From the NCBI RefSeq assembly GCF_016755875.1, contig NZ_BNED01000003.1, positions 62,001 through 126,000 of the forward strand: a DNA stretch of 64,000 bases. Reading direction: 5' to 3'. A program made the position numbers and the translations under genes. Under the pieces are notes generated by a model. It saw only the letters and a list, made by a program, of their open reading frames with translations, had not been told where the DNA came from and ran no database searches. The stretch is from Streptomyces spororaveus. Lineage in GTDB: Bacteria > Actinomycetota > Actinomycetes > Streptomycetales > Streptomycetaceae. Shown here one piece after another: positions 16,267 through 25,525 of the stretch. The stretch's first letter is position 1. The number at the start of each line of letters is the position of its first letter.

Positions 16267-18258
16267 ATGCCCCAGCACTCCCCACGGCGCCGGGCCTGGC
16301 GCTCCGGTGCCGTCGGCACCGCCGCCTTGGCGCTCGTACTCGGACTGCCCACGGCGGCCACGGCCGCTCCGGGCGATCTGGACCCCGCCTTCAGCGGCGA
16401 CGGCAAGGTCGTCACGGACGTGACCGGCTACGAGAACGTCTCGGGCATGGCCGTCCAGCCCGACGGCAAGATCATCACGGTGGGCGACGGCTACTTCGAC
16501 GAGACCAGCGGCGACTTCGTGCTGGTGCGCTACAACGCCGACGGCAGCCTGGACACGACCTTCGGCGGCGACGGCATCGTCAACACCGACTTCGACCTCA
16601 ACAACGACGAGGCCAGGGCCCTGGCCCTGCAACCCGACGGCAAGATCATCGCGGTCGGCGGGTCCACCTCGATCGCCGGTTACGGCGACTGGGTGGCCGC
16701 CCGCTACAACCCCGACGGCAGCCTCGACACGACCTTCGGCACCGGCGGCAGGGCGGTCACCGACATCGACCCGGACGCGATCGAGACCGCCATGACCGTG
16801 GCCGTACAGCCCGACGGCCGCATCGTGGCGGCCGGCCAGAGCCTCGCGAGCTGGGTCGTGGTCCGCTGGAACGCCAACGGCTCCCTGGACCCGGCCTTCG
16901 ACGGCGACGGCAAGGCCGTCACCACCTTCCCGGGCGGAACCTTCGCATCTGCCGCCGACCTGGCCCTCCAGCCCGACGGCCGGGTCGTCGTCGCCGGGGC
17001 CGGCCCCGGCGGCGTCACGCTCGCCCGCTACAACACCGACGGCAGCCTCGACCCCGCCTTCGACGGCGACGGCCGGGCGACCCCCGGCTTCGGGGCCAGG
17101 GCCCGGGGCGTGGCCCTGCAGTCCGACGGCCGGATCGTCGTCGCGACCGGCGATGACAACGTCTTCGGGCTGGCGCGATTCACCGCCGCAGGCGCCGTGG
17201 ACCCGACGTTCGGCAGCGCCGGCCGGGTCACCACCACCTTCGGACCGGACATCGCCGACGCCGCGGACGTCGCCCTGCAGTCCGACGGCCGGATCGTCGT
17301 CGCGGGCCGGTACGCGGGCGACTGGGCGCTGGCCCGGTACAACACCAACGGCGCCGCGGACACCTCCTTCGACGGCGACGGCCGGCTGACGACCGACTTC
17401 GGCGGCCCCTCCGAGCAGGCCTCCCAAGTGGCCCTGCAGCCCGACGGGAAGATCGTCGCCGACGGGGTCGTCGGCCAGGCCAACAGCCTTGCCGCCGACC
17501 GCGGCGTGGCCCGCTACCTCGGTGGTGGCGGCACCACGCCCCCGCCGCAGTCGGCGGACCTGTCGGTCACCAAGTCCGGTACGACGACGGTGAGCATCGG
17601 CGACCAGGCGACGTACACGGTCCGGGTGACCAACGCGGCCTCCTCCACGGCGACCGCGACGGGCGTCTCCCTGACCGACTCCCTCTCCGGGGCCGGCGGC
17701 ACCCTGATCTCGGCCGTGCCCTCCCAGGGCACCTGCACCACCACCGCGACGGGCGCGACCTGCGCCCTGGGCAGCCTGGCCCCCGGCGCGAGCGCCACGG
17801 TCACCGTGACCGCCGAACCGCGCACGACCGGCACCCTCCGGGACACCGCGTCCGTGACCGGCTCCCCGCAGGACCCGAACACCGGCGACAACAGCGCCAC
17901 CGCCACCACCTCCGTCAACAACGCCCGGGGCTGCACGATCGTCGGCACGTCCGGCACCGACACCCTCACCGGTGGCTACGGCAACGACGTCATCTGCGCG
18001 CTCTCCGGCAACGACACCGTGCGTGCGGGCTTCGGCAACGACACCGTCTACGGCGGCCCGGGCAACGACAACCTCGACGGCGGCTTCGGTGACGACACCA
18101 TGAACGGCGACCGCGGCAACGACGTCCTCACCGGCTACTACGGCAACGACCGCCTGACCACCACCGACGGCGTGAGCGCCAACGACACCGCCAACGGCGG
18201 CTCCGGCTCCGACACCTGCACCACCGACACCGGCGACACCCGCATCAGCTGCCCCTGA
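16267..18258 (+). CDS. Secreted delta-60-repeat / DUF11 / RTX-repeat surface protein
   Basis: 663 residues. ATG 16267 opens a signal peptide (RRRAWRSGAVGTAALALVL to about residue 34). Residues 35-420 hold seven or more delta-60 repeats of the form GxxDxxFGxxGxV...ALQPDGKIxxxG, probably a beta-propeller. A DUF11-type Ig-like domain (about 430-555) follows, with ADLSVTKSG and TGVSLTDSL. The C-terminus (560-663) has RTX calcium-binding nonapeptides (GGxGNDxxx) between two possible cysteine pairs. It is exported and probably binds calcium at the surface; ligand and role are unknown. A terminator hairpin follows at 18283. Confidence 0.9.
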   Translation: MPQHSPRRRAWRSGAVGTAALALVLGLPTAATAAPGDLDPAFSGDGKVVTDVTGYENVSGMAVQPDGKIITVGDGYFDETSGDFVLVRYNADGSLDTTFGGDGIVNTDFDLNNDEARALALQPDGKIIAVGGSTSIAGYGDWVAARYNPDGSLDTTFGTGGRAVTDIDPDAIETAMTVAVQPDGRIVAAGQSLASWVVVRWNANGSLDPAFDGDGKAVTTFPGGTFASAADLALQPDGRVVVAGAGPGGVTLARYNTDGSLDPAFDGDGRATPGFGARARGVALQSDGRIVVATGDDNVFGLARFTAAGAVDPTFGSAGRVTTTFGPDIADAADVALQSDGRIVVAGRYAGDWALARYNTNGAADTSFDGDGRLTTDFGGPSEQASQVALQPDGKIVADGVVGQANSLAADRGVARYLGGGGTTPPPQSADLSVTKSGTTTVSIGDQATYTVRVTNAASSTATATGVSLTDSLSGAGGTLISAVPSQGTCTTTATGATCALGSLAPGASATVTVTAEPRTTGTLRDTASVTGSPQDPNTGDNSATATTSVNNARGCTIVGTSGTDTLTGGYGNDVICALSGNDTVRAGFGNDTVYGGPGNDNLDGGFGDDTMNGDRGNDVLTGYYGNDRLTTTDGVSANDTANGGSGSDTCTTDTGDTRISCP

Positions 18259-18282
18259 CGGACAGCCAACCGCGCACCCCCA

Positions 18283-18318
18283 CCCGCGCCGGCCGGACGA
18301 AACCCCGGCCGGCGCGGG
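18283..18318 (+). terminator. Hairpin after the delta-60 gene
   Basis: CCCGCGCCGGCCGG and its complement CCGGCCGGCGCGGG enclose an eight-base loop, 25 bases after the stop codon. Confidence 0.75.
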
Positions 18319-18797
18319 GGCGCGGCCCCGCCGGACCTGCAGGCCATGACGGGTCAAGAGGCGAGGGGACCCACACACCACAGGACGCCCCCCCCCGAAG
18401 CCACCCCACCCCGACACCCGGAGTCTCGCGCAGCTCGCGGCCCCCCATCCGCTCCCGTCCGGGGCCGGACGCCCTGTCAGCGCCCGCGCCCCGCTCCCTT
18501 GGTGGGCGCGGCCTGCTGTCGGTGGGCGGGGACGGCGGCTTCGACCGGGGGCGGGGGTGGGGGTGGAGCGGGAGCGGGCCGGCCATCGGGGAGACCCACC
18601 GCCGGGAAGCGGACGCGGGCGACGCGGAGGGCGGCGCGGTCAGGGCACGGAGGGTCTCGTCCACGAGGCGGAGGTCACTGCCGGCCCACAGGGTGGGCCG
18701 CCGTCGTGCCGGTGATGTCCAGGAAATCGAAGGCGCCGCTGCCCGTGCATCTCATACCCTCGGCCCGCACCGACCCGTCGAAATCACCAAGGACTCT
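18319..18797. other. Gene-poor stretch
   Basis: Low-complexity C- and G-rich DNA without a convincing frame. A minus-strand stretch near 18640-18680 reads DLRLVDETLRALTAP and might be the remnant of a gene. The last 50 bases should hold the promoter of the methyltransferase. Confidence 0.35.
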
Positions 18798-19652
18798 GTG
18801 AATCACTCCGATCTCCTCGCCAAGGCCCCCTCGCTCGCGGCCGGCATGGCCGCCGCCGATCACAGCCCGGATACCCAGCTGGCCCAGACTCGTCACCGCG
18901 CCGCGCTCGTGGCGAGCTGGCACATCACACCCGGCTCAACCGTCCTCGAGCTGGGCTGCGGCCAGGGCGACATGACCGCCGTCCTCGCAGAGGCGGTTGG
19001 GCCCAAGGGGCGCGTGGTGGCCGTTGACGTGGCCGACCCCTCCTACGGGACGCCGGTCACGCTCGGAGAATCGGCAGCCCGGCTCGCGGCGGGCCCTCTC
19101 GGGCCACGCATCGACTTCCGCTTCGGCACCGACGTCCTTGACCCGTCAGTCGACTTTCCCGAAAGCACCTTCGACCATGTGGTGCTGGCACATTGCTCCT
19201 GGTACTTCGCATCGCTGGGACAACTGCGCGACACGCTGGTCCGGGTGCGGCCGTGGGCGCGGCGACTGTGGTTCACCGAGTGGGACCTGACGCCTGCCTC
19301 CGACGACCAGTTGGCGCACCTGCTCGCCGTGCTGATCCAGGGGCAGACCGAAGCCGCGGGATCGCACGGCCAGGGCAACGTCCGCACACCTTTCTCCCGT
19401 GAGGGCCTGCTGCGGCTCCTGCCTGAGGCCGGCTGGACGGCCGACGGCAGCCAGCCGGTCGATACCGAAGAACTGCAGGACGGCGACTGGGAAATCGCAG
19501 CCTGCCTCGACCTGGTGGGAAGCGATGAGCGTCTGGCCATGCTGCCCGAGCCGGTGCGACAGCTCGTCCTGAGCCAGCTCGACGTCCTCCGGGCCATTGC
19601 CAAGCCGCGCGGCAACCGCGCTCTCGCCGCGTATTCAGTCACCGCGCGCTGA
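18798..19652 (+). CDS. Class I SAM-dependent methyltransferase
   Basis: 284 residues from GTG 18798, chosen because AAGGA is five bases upstream and upstream sequence is not protein-like. Motif I is VLELGCGQGDMT (about residues 52-63), followed by GRVVAVDVADPSY (motif II acid) and FDHVVLAHCSWYF (motif IV region). This is the usual Rossmann-like methyltransferase core; homologues include ubiE-like and antibiotic-type enzymes, but the acceptor cannot be told. The C-terminal half, with LLPEAGWT, is typical of small-molecule methyltransferases. Confidence 0.85.
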   Translation: MNHSDLLAKAPSLAAGMAAADHSPDTQLAQTRHRAALVASWHITPGSTVLELGCGQGDMTAVLAEAVGPKGRVVAVDVADPSYGTPVTLGESAARLAAGPLGPRIDFRFGTDVLDPSVDFPESTFDHVVLAHCSWYFASLGQLRDTLVRVRPWARRLWFTEWDLTPASDDQLAHLLAVLIQGQTEAAGSHGQGNVRTPFSREGLLRLLPEAGWTADGSQPVDTEELQDGDWEIAACLDLVGSDERLAMLPEPVRQLVLSQLDVLRAIAKPRGNRALAAYSVTAR

Positions 19653-19800
19653 CACAGGACCCCGGCGGCCGGCCCGGTCAGGGTTCAGTGAGATCAGCCA
19701 GCCTTCACCCGCCTCCGCCCACGGGCCGCCATGTCTGCAGCGGGCGCGTATCGAAAGTATTTTCTGGGAGATCGTCAGGCTGCCCGGCTACGGTGCGGGC

Positions 19801-20544
19801 ATGGTGAATTTCGTGCTGGTTGCAGGTGCACGGCTCGGGGCGTGGGCGTGGGACGACGTGGTGCCGTACCTGCGCGCGGCCGGCCACGGTGTCTGTCCGT
19901 TGACGCTGTCCGGTCTTGCCGACAAGCAGGGTGTACCGGCGGGGCAAGCGACTCACGTCCAGGACATCGTTGCCGAGGTAGAACGCCAGGGTCTGCGTGA
20001 CGTAGTCCTGGTGGGCCACAGCTACTCGGGCATCCCGGTAGGCCAGGCCGCGGAGCGGATCGGTGACCGACTGGCCCACGTGGTATTCGTCGACTCAAGT
20101 GTTCCAACTGACGGCGCGTCGTTTGTCTCCGCCTGGCCGGACGGCGGGGCGGCAGTGGAGGCATCGATCGCCGAGAACGGAGGGTTCTGGCCGCCCGCGC
20201 CAGCTGCTCACTTTGACGGCGAGGGTCTCACCGATGAGCAGATCGCACGCCTCGTGCGTGGCTCGACGCCTCACCCGGGTGCCACGCTGACCGAGCCCGC
20301 TGTGCTGGCGGGGCCGCTCGGCGAACTTCCGGCGACCTACATCCTGTGCGTGATGCCGGGGGCCGAGCCAGACGACGCCGAGCCAGACGAAGATGTGGCC
20401 GAGCTGCTGAGCAGCAAGCGCTGGCGGCTGGCCAAGATGGACACCGGCCATTGGCCGATGTTCTCCCAGCCGCGCGAGCTGGCGCAGATCCTCCTCAATG
20501 CTGCGTGGAATGAGAGCACCTCCCCGCCTGCGGGCTCGTTCTGA
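19801..20544 (+). CDS. Alpha/beta hydrolase
   Basis: 247 residues. The fold signatures are FVLVAGARLGAWAWDDV at the start (oxyanion region), the nucleophile elbow VLVGHSYSGIP with Ser near residue 83, an acid in the GAEPDDAEPDED region or nearby, and a C-terminal catalytic His in MDTGHWPMFSQP. It belongs to the small esterase group related to plant salicylate/methyl-ester esterases. The substrate is unknown. The ATG at 19801 has a weak ribosome binding site; it is chosen because the hydrolase core begins immediately. Confidence 0.85.
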   Translation: MVNFVLVAGARLGAWAWDDVVPYLRAAGHGVCPLTLSGLADKQGVPAGQATHVQDIVAEVERQGLRDVVLVGHSYSGIPVGQAAERIGDRLAHVVFVDSSVPTDGASFVSAWPDGGAAVEASIAENGGFWPPAPAAHFDGEGLTDEQIARLVRGSTPHPGATLTEPAVLAGPLGELPATYILCVMPGAEPDDAEPDEDVAELLSSKRWRLAKMDTGHWPMFSQPRELAQILLNAAWNESTSPPAGSF

Positions 20545-20564
20545 ACGCGCTTGACGCGTGCTGG

Positions 20565-20633
20565 TCACAGCCATGCGCCGATGGCCGCCATGAGGACGGT
20601 CGCCTCATAGCGGACCGCTAGCTTGTCGCCCAT
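20565..20633 (-). pseudogene. C-terminal fragment of an IS5-family transposase
   Basis: Only the last 22 codons survive: MGDKLAVRYEATVLMAAIGA and the stop. DKLAxRYEATVxxAAIxxWL is the usual end of many streptomycete IS5-type transposases. It is a remnant, different from the element at 14013. Confidence 0.6.
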
Positions 20634-20666
20634 TGCCCTGCGCCGTGGGCGGGCCGCCGTAGCGCG

Positions 20667-20837
20667 GAATCGGAGGATGCCGTTGCCATCCGCCACGTCA
20701 CCGAGCGGCTGATGAAAGCGCGCTCCCGGATGGACGCGGGGCTGGCGCAAAGCTCAGTACAGACGGCGTACGAAGAGCTCAGGTACGCGCGCGTGCGTAC
20801 CTACCTGCCGGTCCTGATGGAACGCAGGGCCAAAGAC
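20667..20837 (+). pseudogene. Fragment of a three-helix-bundle dimerization-domain protein
   Basis: Frame ESEDAVAIRHVTERLMKA, then VQTAYEELRYARVRTYLPVL, then MERRAKDL. This matches what I recall of the small actinobacterial three-helix bundle dimerization domain (HVAERL...AYxEL..ARVRDFVPVLVER). No start codon with a ribosome binding site is present and the frame passes directly into unrelated sequence from a cyclophilin gene on the other strand. Confidence 0.5.
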
Positions 20838-20992
20838 CTGGCGGCAACGGAGTCCACGACCTTGCGCGAGTCCTCGTCGGCGACTTCGCCGAAGATCGTG
20901 CGCTTGAAGTTCAGTCAGGTGGTCGGCGCGACCGTGATGAAGAACTGCGAACCGTTCGTGCTGGGGCCAATGTTCGCCATGGACAAGCCTGG
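20838..20992 (-). pseudogene. Cyclophilin-type peptidyl-prolyl isomerase fragment
   Basis: The minus strand reads SMANIGPSTNGSQFFITVAP, then TT, a TGA stop, then LNFKRTIFGEVADEDSR and VVDSVAA. The NGSQFFITVAPTxxL...HTIFGEV core of cyclophilins is unmistakable, but both ends are missing and an in-frame stop replaces the usual Trp or Pro. An intact exported cyclophilin lies 1.3 kb to the right. Confidence 0.75.
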
Positions 20993-21215
20993 GGGGTGGC
21001 GGGTCGGGGCGGGCCCCGGTCGGCAGAAGGGGGAGGCCGGCCGGGGCGGTATGGATGCAGGTCCCGCACTTCCACACCGCGTCTTCCGGCCCGCGGGCCG
21101 GGGCGCAGCGGCGCCTGAGCCGGGCTCCTGCGGCGGGGCTCCGACCGTACTGCGTCGCGTGATCGGGGACCGGGGCTTGTCCCGCGGGGTTTCGGTCACA
21201 CGTACGATGCGGGGC

Positions 21216-21974
21216 ATGATCGTCGCTTCTGTCGACCCCACCTCGCAGGCTTTCGCCGTCGGCGAGGTCATCGGAGTCATGGCCGCGGCCGCCACGGCCG
21301 TCGCGCTGCTCTGGTGGCTGAGCCGCTCCTGGCGCGCGCAGTCCACCCCGCCCGGCGGCGACCCCGCGCTGGCCCTGCGCGAGAAGAGGAGGCGGAACGG
21401 CTTCATCGGGGGCGTGACCGTGTTGATAGTGGCTGTCGCGAGCGTGAAGGCCGCCGCCTCCTACCATCCCGAACCCCGCGCCGTCGAAGCGCTCTCCGCG
21501 GACGGCGCCGAGGAGTCCCTCGTCATCATCCTCCCGGAGATCTTCGACCGCTTCCGCCTCCTGACGGGCGAGGACGCCCAACGCGCCGAGACCGAAGTGC
21601 TGGCCGGCCGGAAACTCCCGCACAGCATGCGGACCGGCTACTACGACCAGGACGCCGACGGGTCCTACGACCTCTTCGTCCTGGTCAACAGCGCCGACTG
21701 GGACCCCAAGGTCGCCGAGAACAAGGCGACCAAATCGATCGCGCAGGAGCTCCGCGGCTTCTTCCACTCCAGTAACGCCCGCGACGTGACCCCCTTCGAC
21801 GCGGGCAAGCACGGCGGCGGCCTCAGCTGCGGCCTCGTGGCCGGCCCCGACGGCGACCGGACACTCTGCGCGTGGAGCGACGCCGTCAACCTCGTCGGAG
21901 TACGCCTGCGGTCAACCGACCTCGCAGACGCCGCCCGCACCACCCTCGCACTGCGCAACGCGGCCACCCGCTGA
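21216..21974 (+). CDS. Membrane protein of unknown function
   Basis: 252 residues from ATG 21216. Two hydrophobic segments occur near residues 13-34 (VGEVIGVMAAAATAVALLWW) and 65-82 (GFIGGVTVLIVAVASV), with a basic loop between. The remaining 165 residues are probably extracytoplasmic and include ESLVIILPEIFDRFRL, DQDADGSYDLFVLV and two cysteines (SCGLVAG, LCAWSD) that could form a disulfide. No family recognised. A strong terminator follows at 22110. Confidence 0.75.
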   Translation: MIVASVDPTSQAFAVGEVIGVMAAAATAVALLWWLSRSWRAQSTPPGGDPALALREKRRRNGFIGGVTVLIVAVASVKAAASYHPEPRAVEALSADGAEESLVIILPEIFDRFRLLTGEDAQRAETEVLAGRKLPHSMRTGYYDQDADGSYDLFVLVNSADWDPKVAENKATKSIAQELRGFFHSSNARDVTPFDAGKHGGGLSCGLVAGPDGDRTLCAWSDAVNLVGVRLRSTDLADAARTTLALRNAATR

Positions 21975-22109
21975 CCTGCCTGCCCCCGTGGGTCCCCGCC
22001 GTGCTGATCGACCGCCAGGCGGTGCCCTCGGTCTCGGCCCGCGACTGAGCGGCGAGGGCGGGGGCGTCCTCCGCCCGGACGGCGGCTTCGGGGCGGCTCT
22101 GCTCGGCGT

Positions 22110-22135
22110 CCCCGACGGCGAGTCCGCCGTCGGGG
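22110..22135 (+). terminator. Hairpin between membrane-protein and cyclophilin genes
   Basis: CCCCGACGGC and GCCGTCGGGG enclose the loop GAGTCC, followed by GAAA. It lies 136 bases after the stop at 21974. The rest of the 327-base gap has no gene. Confidence 0.7.
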
Positions 22136-22301
22136 AAAGGGCCGTCGGGGCGCTGCCCGGCGGCCGCCACCAGGTCCGACCGCCGCGGTCCTCGACCAGC
22201 GCCCCTCGCCGGCCTCCTGTCGTTGTCCATTCCCGCCGACCACACCACGCCCTAGACTGCGACCGCTCCAAAACCTGGCGATCATCAGGAGGGCGCACAA
22301 G

Positions 22302-23027
22302 ATGAACCGAGCACTGATCAGCGCATTTGCGGCCGTGACGTTAGTTGTGTCCGGGGGAAGTGCCGCCACCGCTTCCGACGGCGCTCCGCCGCGCACCACG
22401 CACGGCCCTTGCCAGTACGCACAGACCCCGGACGAGCCGCCCGCGCGTCATGTTCCGCTGCCGCCTGACCCGCGGCGCACCCCTAGCCGCGGCATGGTTG
22501 ACGTGGCTGTTCCGACCAGCCAGGGTCCGCTCCCGCTGCGTTTGGACCAGGCCAAGGCGCCGTGCACGGTCCAGAGTTTCCTGCACCTGGCACGGCATGG
22601 GTTCTACGACCGAACGGTGTGCCACCGTCTGACGGCGTATCCGACGCTGAAGGTCCTGCAGTGCGGCGACCCGACCGGTACCGGTGAGGGAGGGCCCGGG
22701 TACAAGTACAAGGACGAGCTGCCGGTGGATCTGCCACCCGCACCGACCGATCCGACCGGCGCGCGCCGCCTGTACGGGCGCGGCCTGCTGGCGATGGCCA
22801 ACGCCGGTCCGGACACGAACGGCTCGCAGTTCTTCGTCGTCTACGGCGACTCCGCACTGCGCCCGAACTACACGGTGTTCGGCACGGTCGGCCCCGACGG
22901 CCTGGCGACTCTGGACAAAACCGCCGCCGGAGGAATCGAGCCGACCGCGGAGGACCCGGCACCGGTCGACGGCACACCCGTGCTGCGGACCGAGCTGCTC
23001 CGCGTCCGGCCGTCCTGCCGGCATTGA
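22302..23027 (+). CDS. Exported cyclophilin-type peptidyl-prolyl cis-trans isomerase
   Basis: 241 residues from ATG 22302 with AGGAGG nine bases upstream. Residues 1-25 form a signal peptide (ALISAFAAVTLVVSGGSAAT). The cyclophilin domain (about 65-230) shows SFLHLARHGFYDRTVCHRLT, GEGGPGYKYKDE, LLAMANAGPDTNGSQFFVVY and NYTVFGTV. It catalyses proline isomerisation in exported proteins. The usual catalytic Arg of FHR is present as CHR. Its neighbour fragment at 20838 suggests that cyclophilin genes have been duplicated and lost here. A T-tailed terminator follows. Confidence 0.9.
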   Translation: MNRALISAFAAVTLVVSGGSAATASDGAPPRTTHGPCQYAQTPDEPPARHVPLPPDPRRTPSRGMVDVAVPTSQGPLPLRLDQAKAPCTVQSFLHLARHGFYDRTVCHRLTAYPTLKVLQCGDPTGTGEGGPGYKYKDELPVDLPPAPTDPTGARRLYGRGLLAMANAGPDTNGSQFFVVYGDSALRPNYTVFGTVGPDGLATLDKTAAGGIEPTAEDPAPVDGTPVLRTELLRVRPSCRH

Positions 23028-23157
23028 CTTCCCGCGGCCCGCGCCGAAGCCGCGGCCGCGACCGCTGCGGTGACGTCTGTCCGGGGCTGGCGGGCACGGC
23101 GGCTGGATGCTGCCGGCCGGGTCTGCCGGCCTGAGCTCCCCGGCCAGCCCCTGATGG

Positions 23158-23202
23158 ACGACGCCTCTTTCCCTCGGCTATCGCGGGGGAAAGGGGCGTC
23201 GT
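23158..23202 (+). terminator. Intrinsic terminator after the cyclophilin gene
   Basis: ACGACGCC...CTTTCCC pairs with GGGGGAAAG...GGCGTCGT, followed by TTTT: a long stem with a T-run, one of the clearest terminators in the window. Confidence 0.85.
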
Positions 23203-25216
23203 TTTCCGAAAGGGCTTGCCCATGGCCACTGACCTGGGGATACGGAAGATCACCGACCCCGATGGCGTTCGCCCGCGCCCGTGCCGCGGCCCTCGGCCTC
23301 GTCTCGGAGCTCCTCCTCGTCCTGAACAGCGCCCAGGCCCACGCCGGTGACCTTGACCGCGCTCACTCTCTCGACCGCTCGCCCGCCCACGCTCTCGTTC
23401 CCGACATTGACCGTGCCTGCGCCTGCGCCTGCGCCTGCGCCTGCGCCAGGACCGTCCGCTCCGGAACCACCAGCCGGGAGGAAGAGCGCGCCCTGCCGTG
23501 CCACCGTCTTGGACTACGACGCCAGTCCGCCTCGGCCGCTCCGTCGGCTGACGGCCCCCTCCGTCATGGCTGACAGCCCTCAGTGGGCGCGGACCCGCCA
23601 GAAGTCCCGGGATCCGCGAGGGACCGGCACCATGGACATTCGCGGAGGTCGCTCGCCGAGCTCGCCGGCGGAGGCGGGGGCAGGGCAAAGCCCGACCTGT
23701 ATTCGTCCTGAAGTTCTGGCATCGGGCTCGTTCGTGTGCTGGTCGGGGTGGTTGCGCCGGCCGTTCCTGCTTCGGCCAGGCGGCGGATCGCCCGCATCAC
23801 CACCGCCCGCACCGTGCCCGCCACCCGTTGTGCCGTCGTCCATGGACCACGAGCTGCTGGGTCACCGCACGGGGGCATACTCACGCAACCCTTCTTGCAG
23901 ACTGTGTCCAGATGATCCGGAATCCGGTCCGTGCAACGAAGCTTCCTCACCTGCCGCGCGTCTCGGGGGGATGGACCTTCCCGAAGCGCACCATCTTTTA
24001 CAGATGACGGCCCTCGCAATGGCAGACCGACGATAATTTTTTCGGTTCAGAAAACTCTCAACTTTCCCCTCGGCTCTCAGGACAGAATGCACCGGGCGCG
24101 AACCAGACCGGCCACCACCGGCGCGAGAACAACAATGTGCGAATTGCCCGGGGTTTTCACCTGCTCACAGATGTACGAATTGCCGGGGGTTTTCACCCCA
24201 CTCCGAGGATGTACGAATTGCCGGGGTTTTTCAGGGCGCTGACACCCTTTCCACCGGTGCACCGACGGCGAGTCGGCAGGACTGAATGTGCTCTCGCCGA
24301 CGCCTATTCGGCGGCCTCAGCGTGCCCCGTCCCGGAGCCTCATCGCCCGAGGCGCGGCATCACGCGCCCCGCCAACGCGAGCACTCCGCCCTCAGGGCTG
24401 CAGTCGTTCGGCGGGCGGCTCCGGCCGCCGGCAAGCGGGCGTTTCGCAGTACGACGGGTGGCCCACATGGCTCATGACCGATCCTGGCGCGGAGACGACC
24501 GCCGGCCCCTCCCCCGGCCACACCGGCACCGCGGCTTCCCGGCGGGACAGCCGGATGGCGTCTACATGCAGGGACAGAACCTGCTTGAAGCGTCGTTGGC
24601 GCCTCAGCTCGAGGGCGTCCACGCCCCAGAGACGGCCGGCCCCCGGGGGGCTCAACGCAGTGAAAACTGTGCCCAATGAGGTGGAAATCAGCACGATCCA
24701 CAGGAGGATGCCTCCCACAGCTGGTCCTTTCGAAAGTCGTAGCCGAGCAAGGACCGCCCGGGCCAAACCCCCGGCGATCGACCGGCATAACGCAAGGGCA
24801 TATGCCTGGTTGCGCCCTGTCCCCCGATTGCAGCCATGCGCGGCAACCCACCAGCCTTGGCATCTCGATCTATTTACCGATGATCGGTCGACCCTCCGCG
24901 CTCCACACCTGGAGCCGGCCCAGCCGGCCCGGGGCGGCGGCGCCGGCGGAGCCGATGAGGGGCTCAATACCGACAGGCGCACTCGCCCCCTTCCGCACAG
25001 AGACTCCGCCGACGGGGCTCGACAGCCGGGAGGCGACACCGGAGTCCTGCATCGGGCCGAGGCTCGTCGTTTACCTGATTCGCGGGGTGGCACGGCGCCG
25101 GAAACAACGTTTCAGCTGTTTGTTGAAATCGATAAGACAGGGCCCAATACTTGCCCATCGGGCACCATCACCCGGATGGCGCATACCCTGACCAACATCG
25201 ACAGCGTTTATGGAAT
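23203..25216. other. Two-kilobase gene-poor region
   Basis: No frame can be called with confidence. A simple repeat of GCCTGC lies at 23415-23447. A weak minus-strand candidate at 23564-23797 (77 residues, ending with LRECPWCRSLADPGT) could be a small CxxC protein. Another weak minus-strand frame near 24392-24730 holds one hydrophobic segment (VGGILLWIVLISTSLGTVF). Composition around 24030-24060 is AT-rich (ATAATTTTTTCGG), just before three direct repeats. Confidence 0.4.
24135..24235. repeat. Three iteron-like direct repeats
   Basis: The unit ATGTACGAATTGCCGGGG followed by TTTTCA starts at 24135 (ATGTGCGAATTG variant), 24171 and 24209, so spacing is 36 and 38 bases with unrelated 10-12 base spacers. 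It lies beside the most AT-rich patch of the gene-poor region. Such layout fits replication iterons or an array of protein-binding sites. No replication gene is adjacent. Confidence 0.6.
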
Positions 25217-25525
25217 ATGACAACAGCAAAGCTCCCCGCCCTCTTCCGCAGGACCGCGGAAGAAGACGGACAGGGAGACAGTTCTCGCTCCGGTGCGATC
25301 CGGATTGGGAAGTGGCTTTTTGTTCCGGGCTCGGCCGACTGCGGCGTGACCCGGAACGCGACGCTGGAACACGAGAGTCTGGAAATCGATCTGAGTGACT
25401 CGTCGACGATCTTTGAGGAGTTCCTCCATAGGATGAGCATGATCCAGACCGACTTCGGCAGGCGGTTGGGGAACACGGCAGCGTCCGCCGGCGGCGAGTG
25501 CCCGGGTGGCAGCTCCCGTGTATGA
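25217..25525 (+). CDS. Small protein of unknown function coupled to the DUF2637 gene
   Basis: 102 residues. The middle is well formed: IRIGKWLFVPGSADCGVTRN, ATLEHESLEIDLSDSSTIF, then an amphipathic helix LHRMSMIQTDFGRRL. No signal peptide or membrane segment. The ATG at 25217 has little ribosome binding site; an upstream start at 25151 is possible. Its last 20 bases overlap the GTG start of the next gene, so translation is probably coupled, and the two may act together. Confidence 0.6.
   Translation: MTTAKLPALFRRTAEEDGQGDSSRSGAIRIGKWLFVPGSADCGVTRNATLEHESLEIDLSDSSTIFEEFLHRMSMIQTDFGRRLGNTAASAGGECPGGSSRV

Noticed and set aside
16093..18417. Minus-strand frame of 774 codons opposite the delta-60 protein
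   Set aside because: Repetitive V/G/A-rich antisense of the delta-60 repeats; the plus strand has a signal peptide and recognisable domains.
23070..23573. Plus-strand frame with ACACACACACA run (CysAla repeat)
   Set aside because: The repeat comes from a GCCTGC simple repeat. The frame starts before a strong terminator and has no coherent domain.
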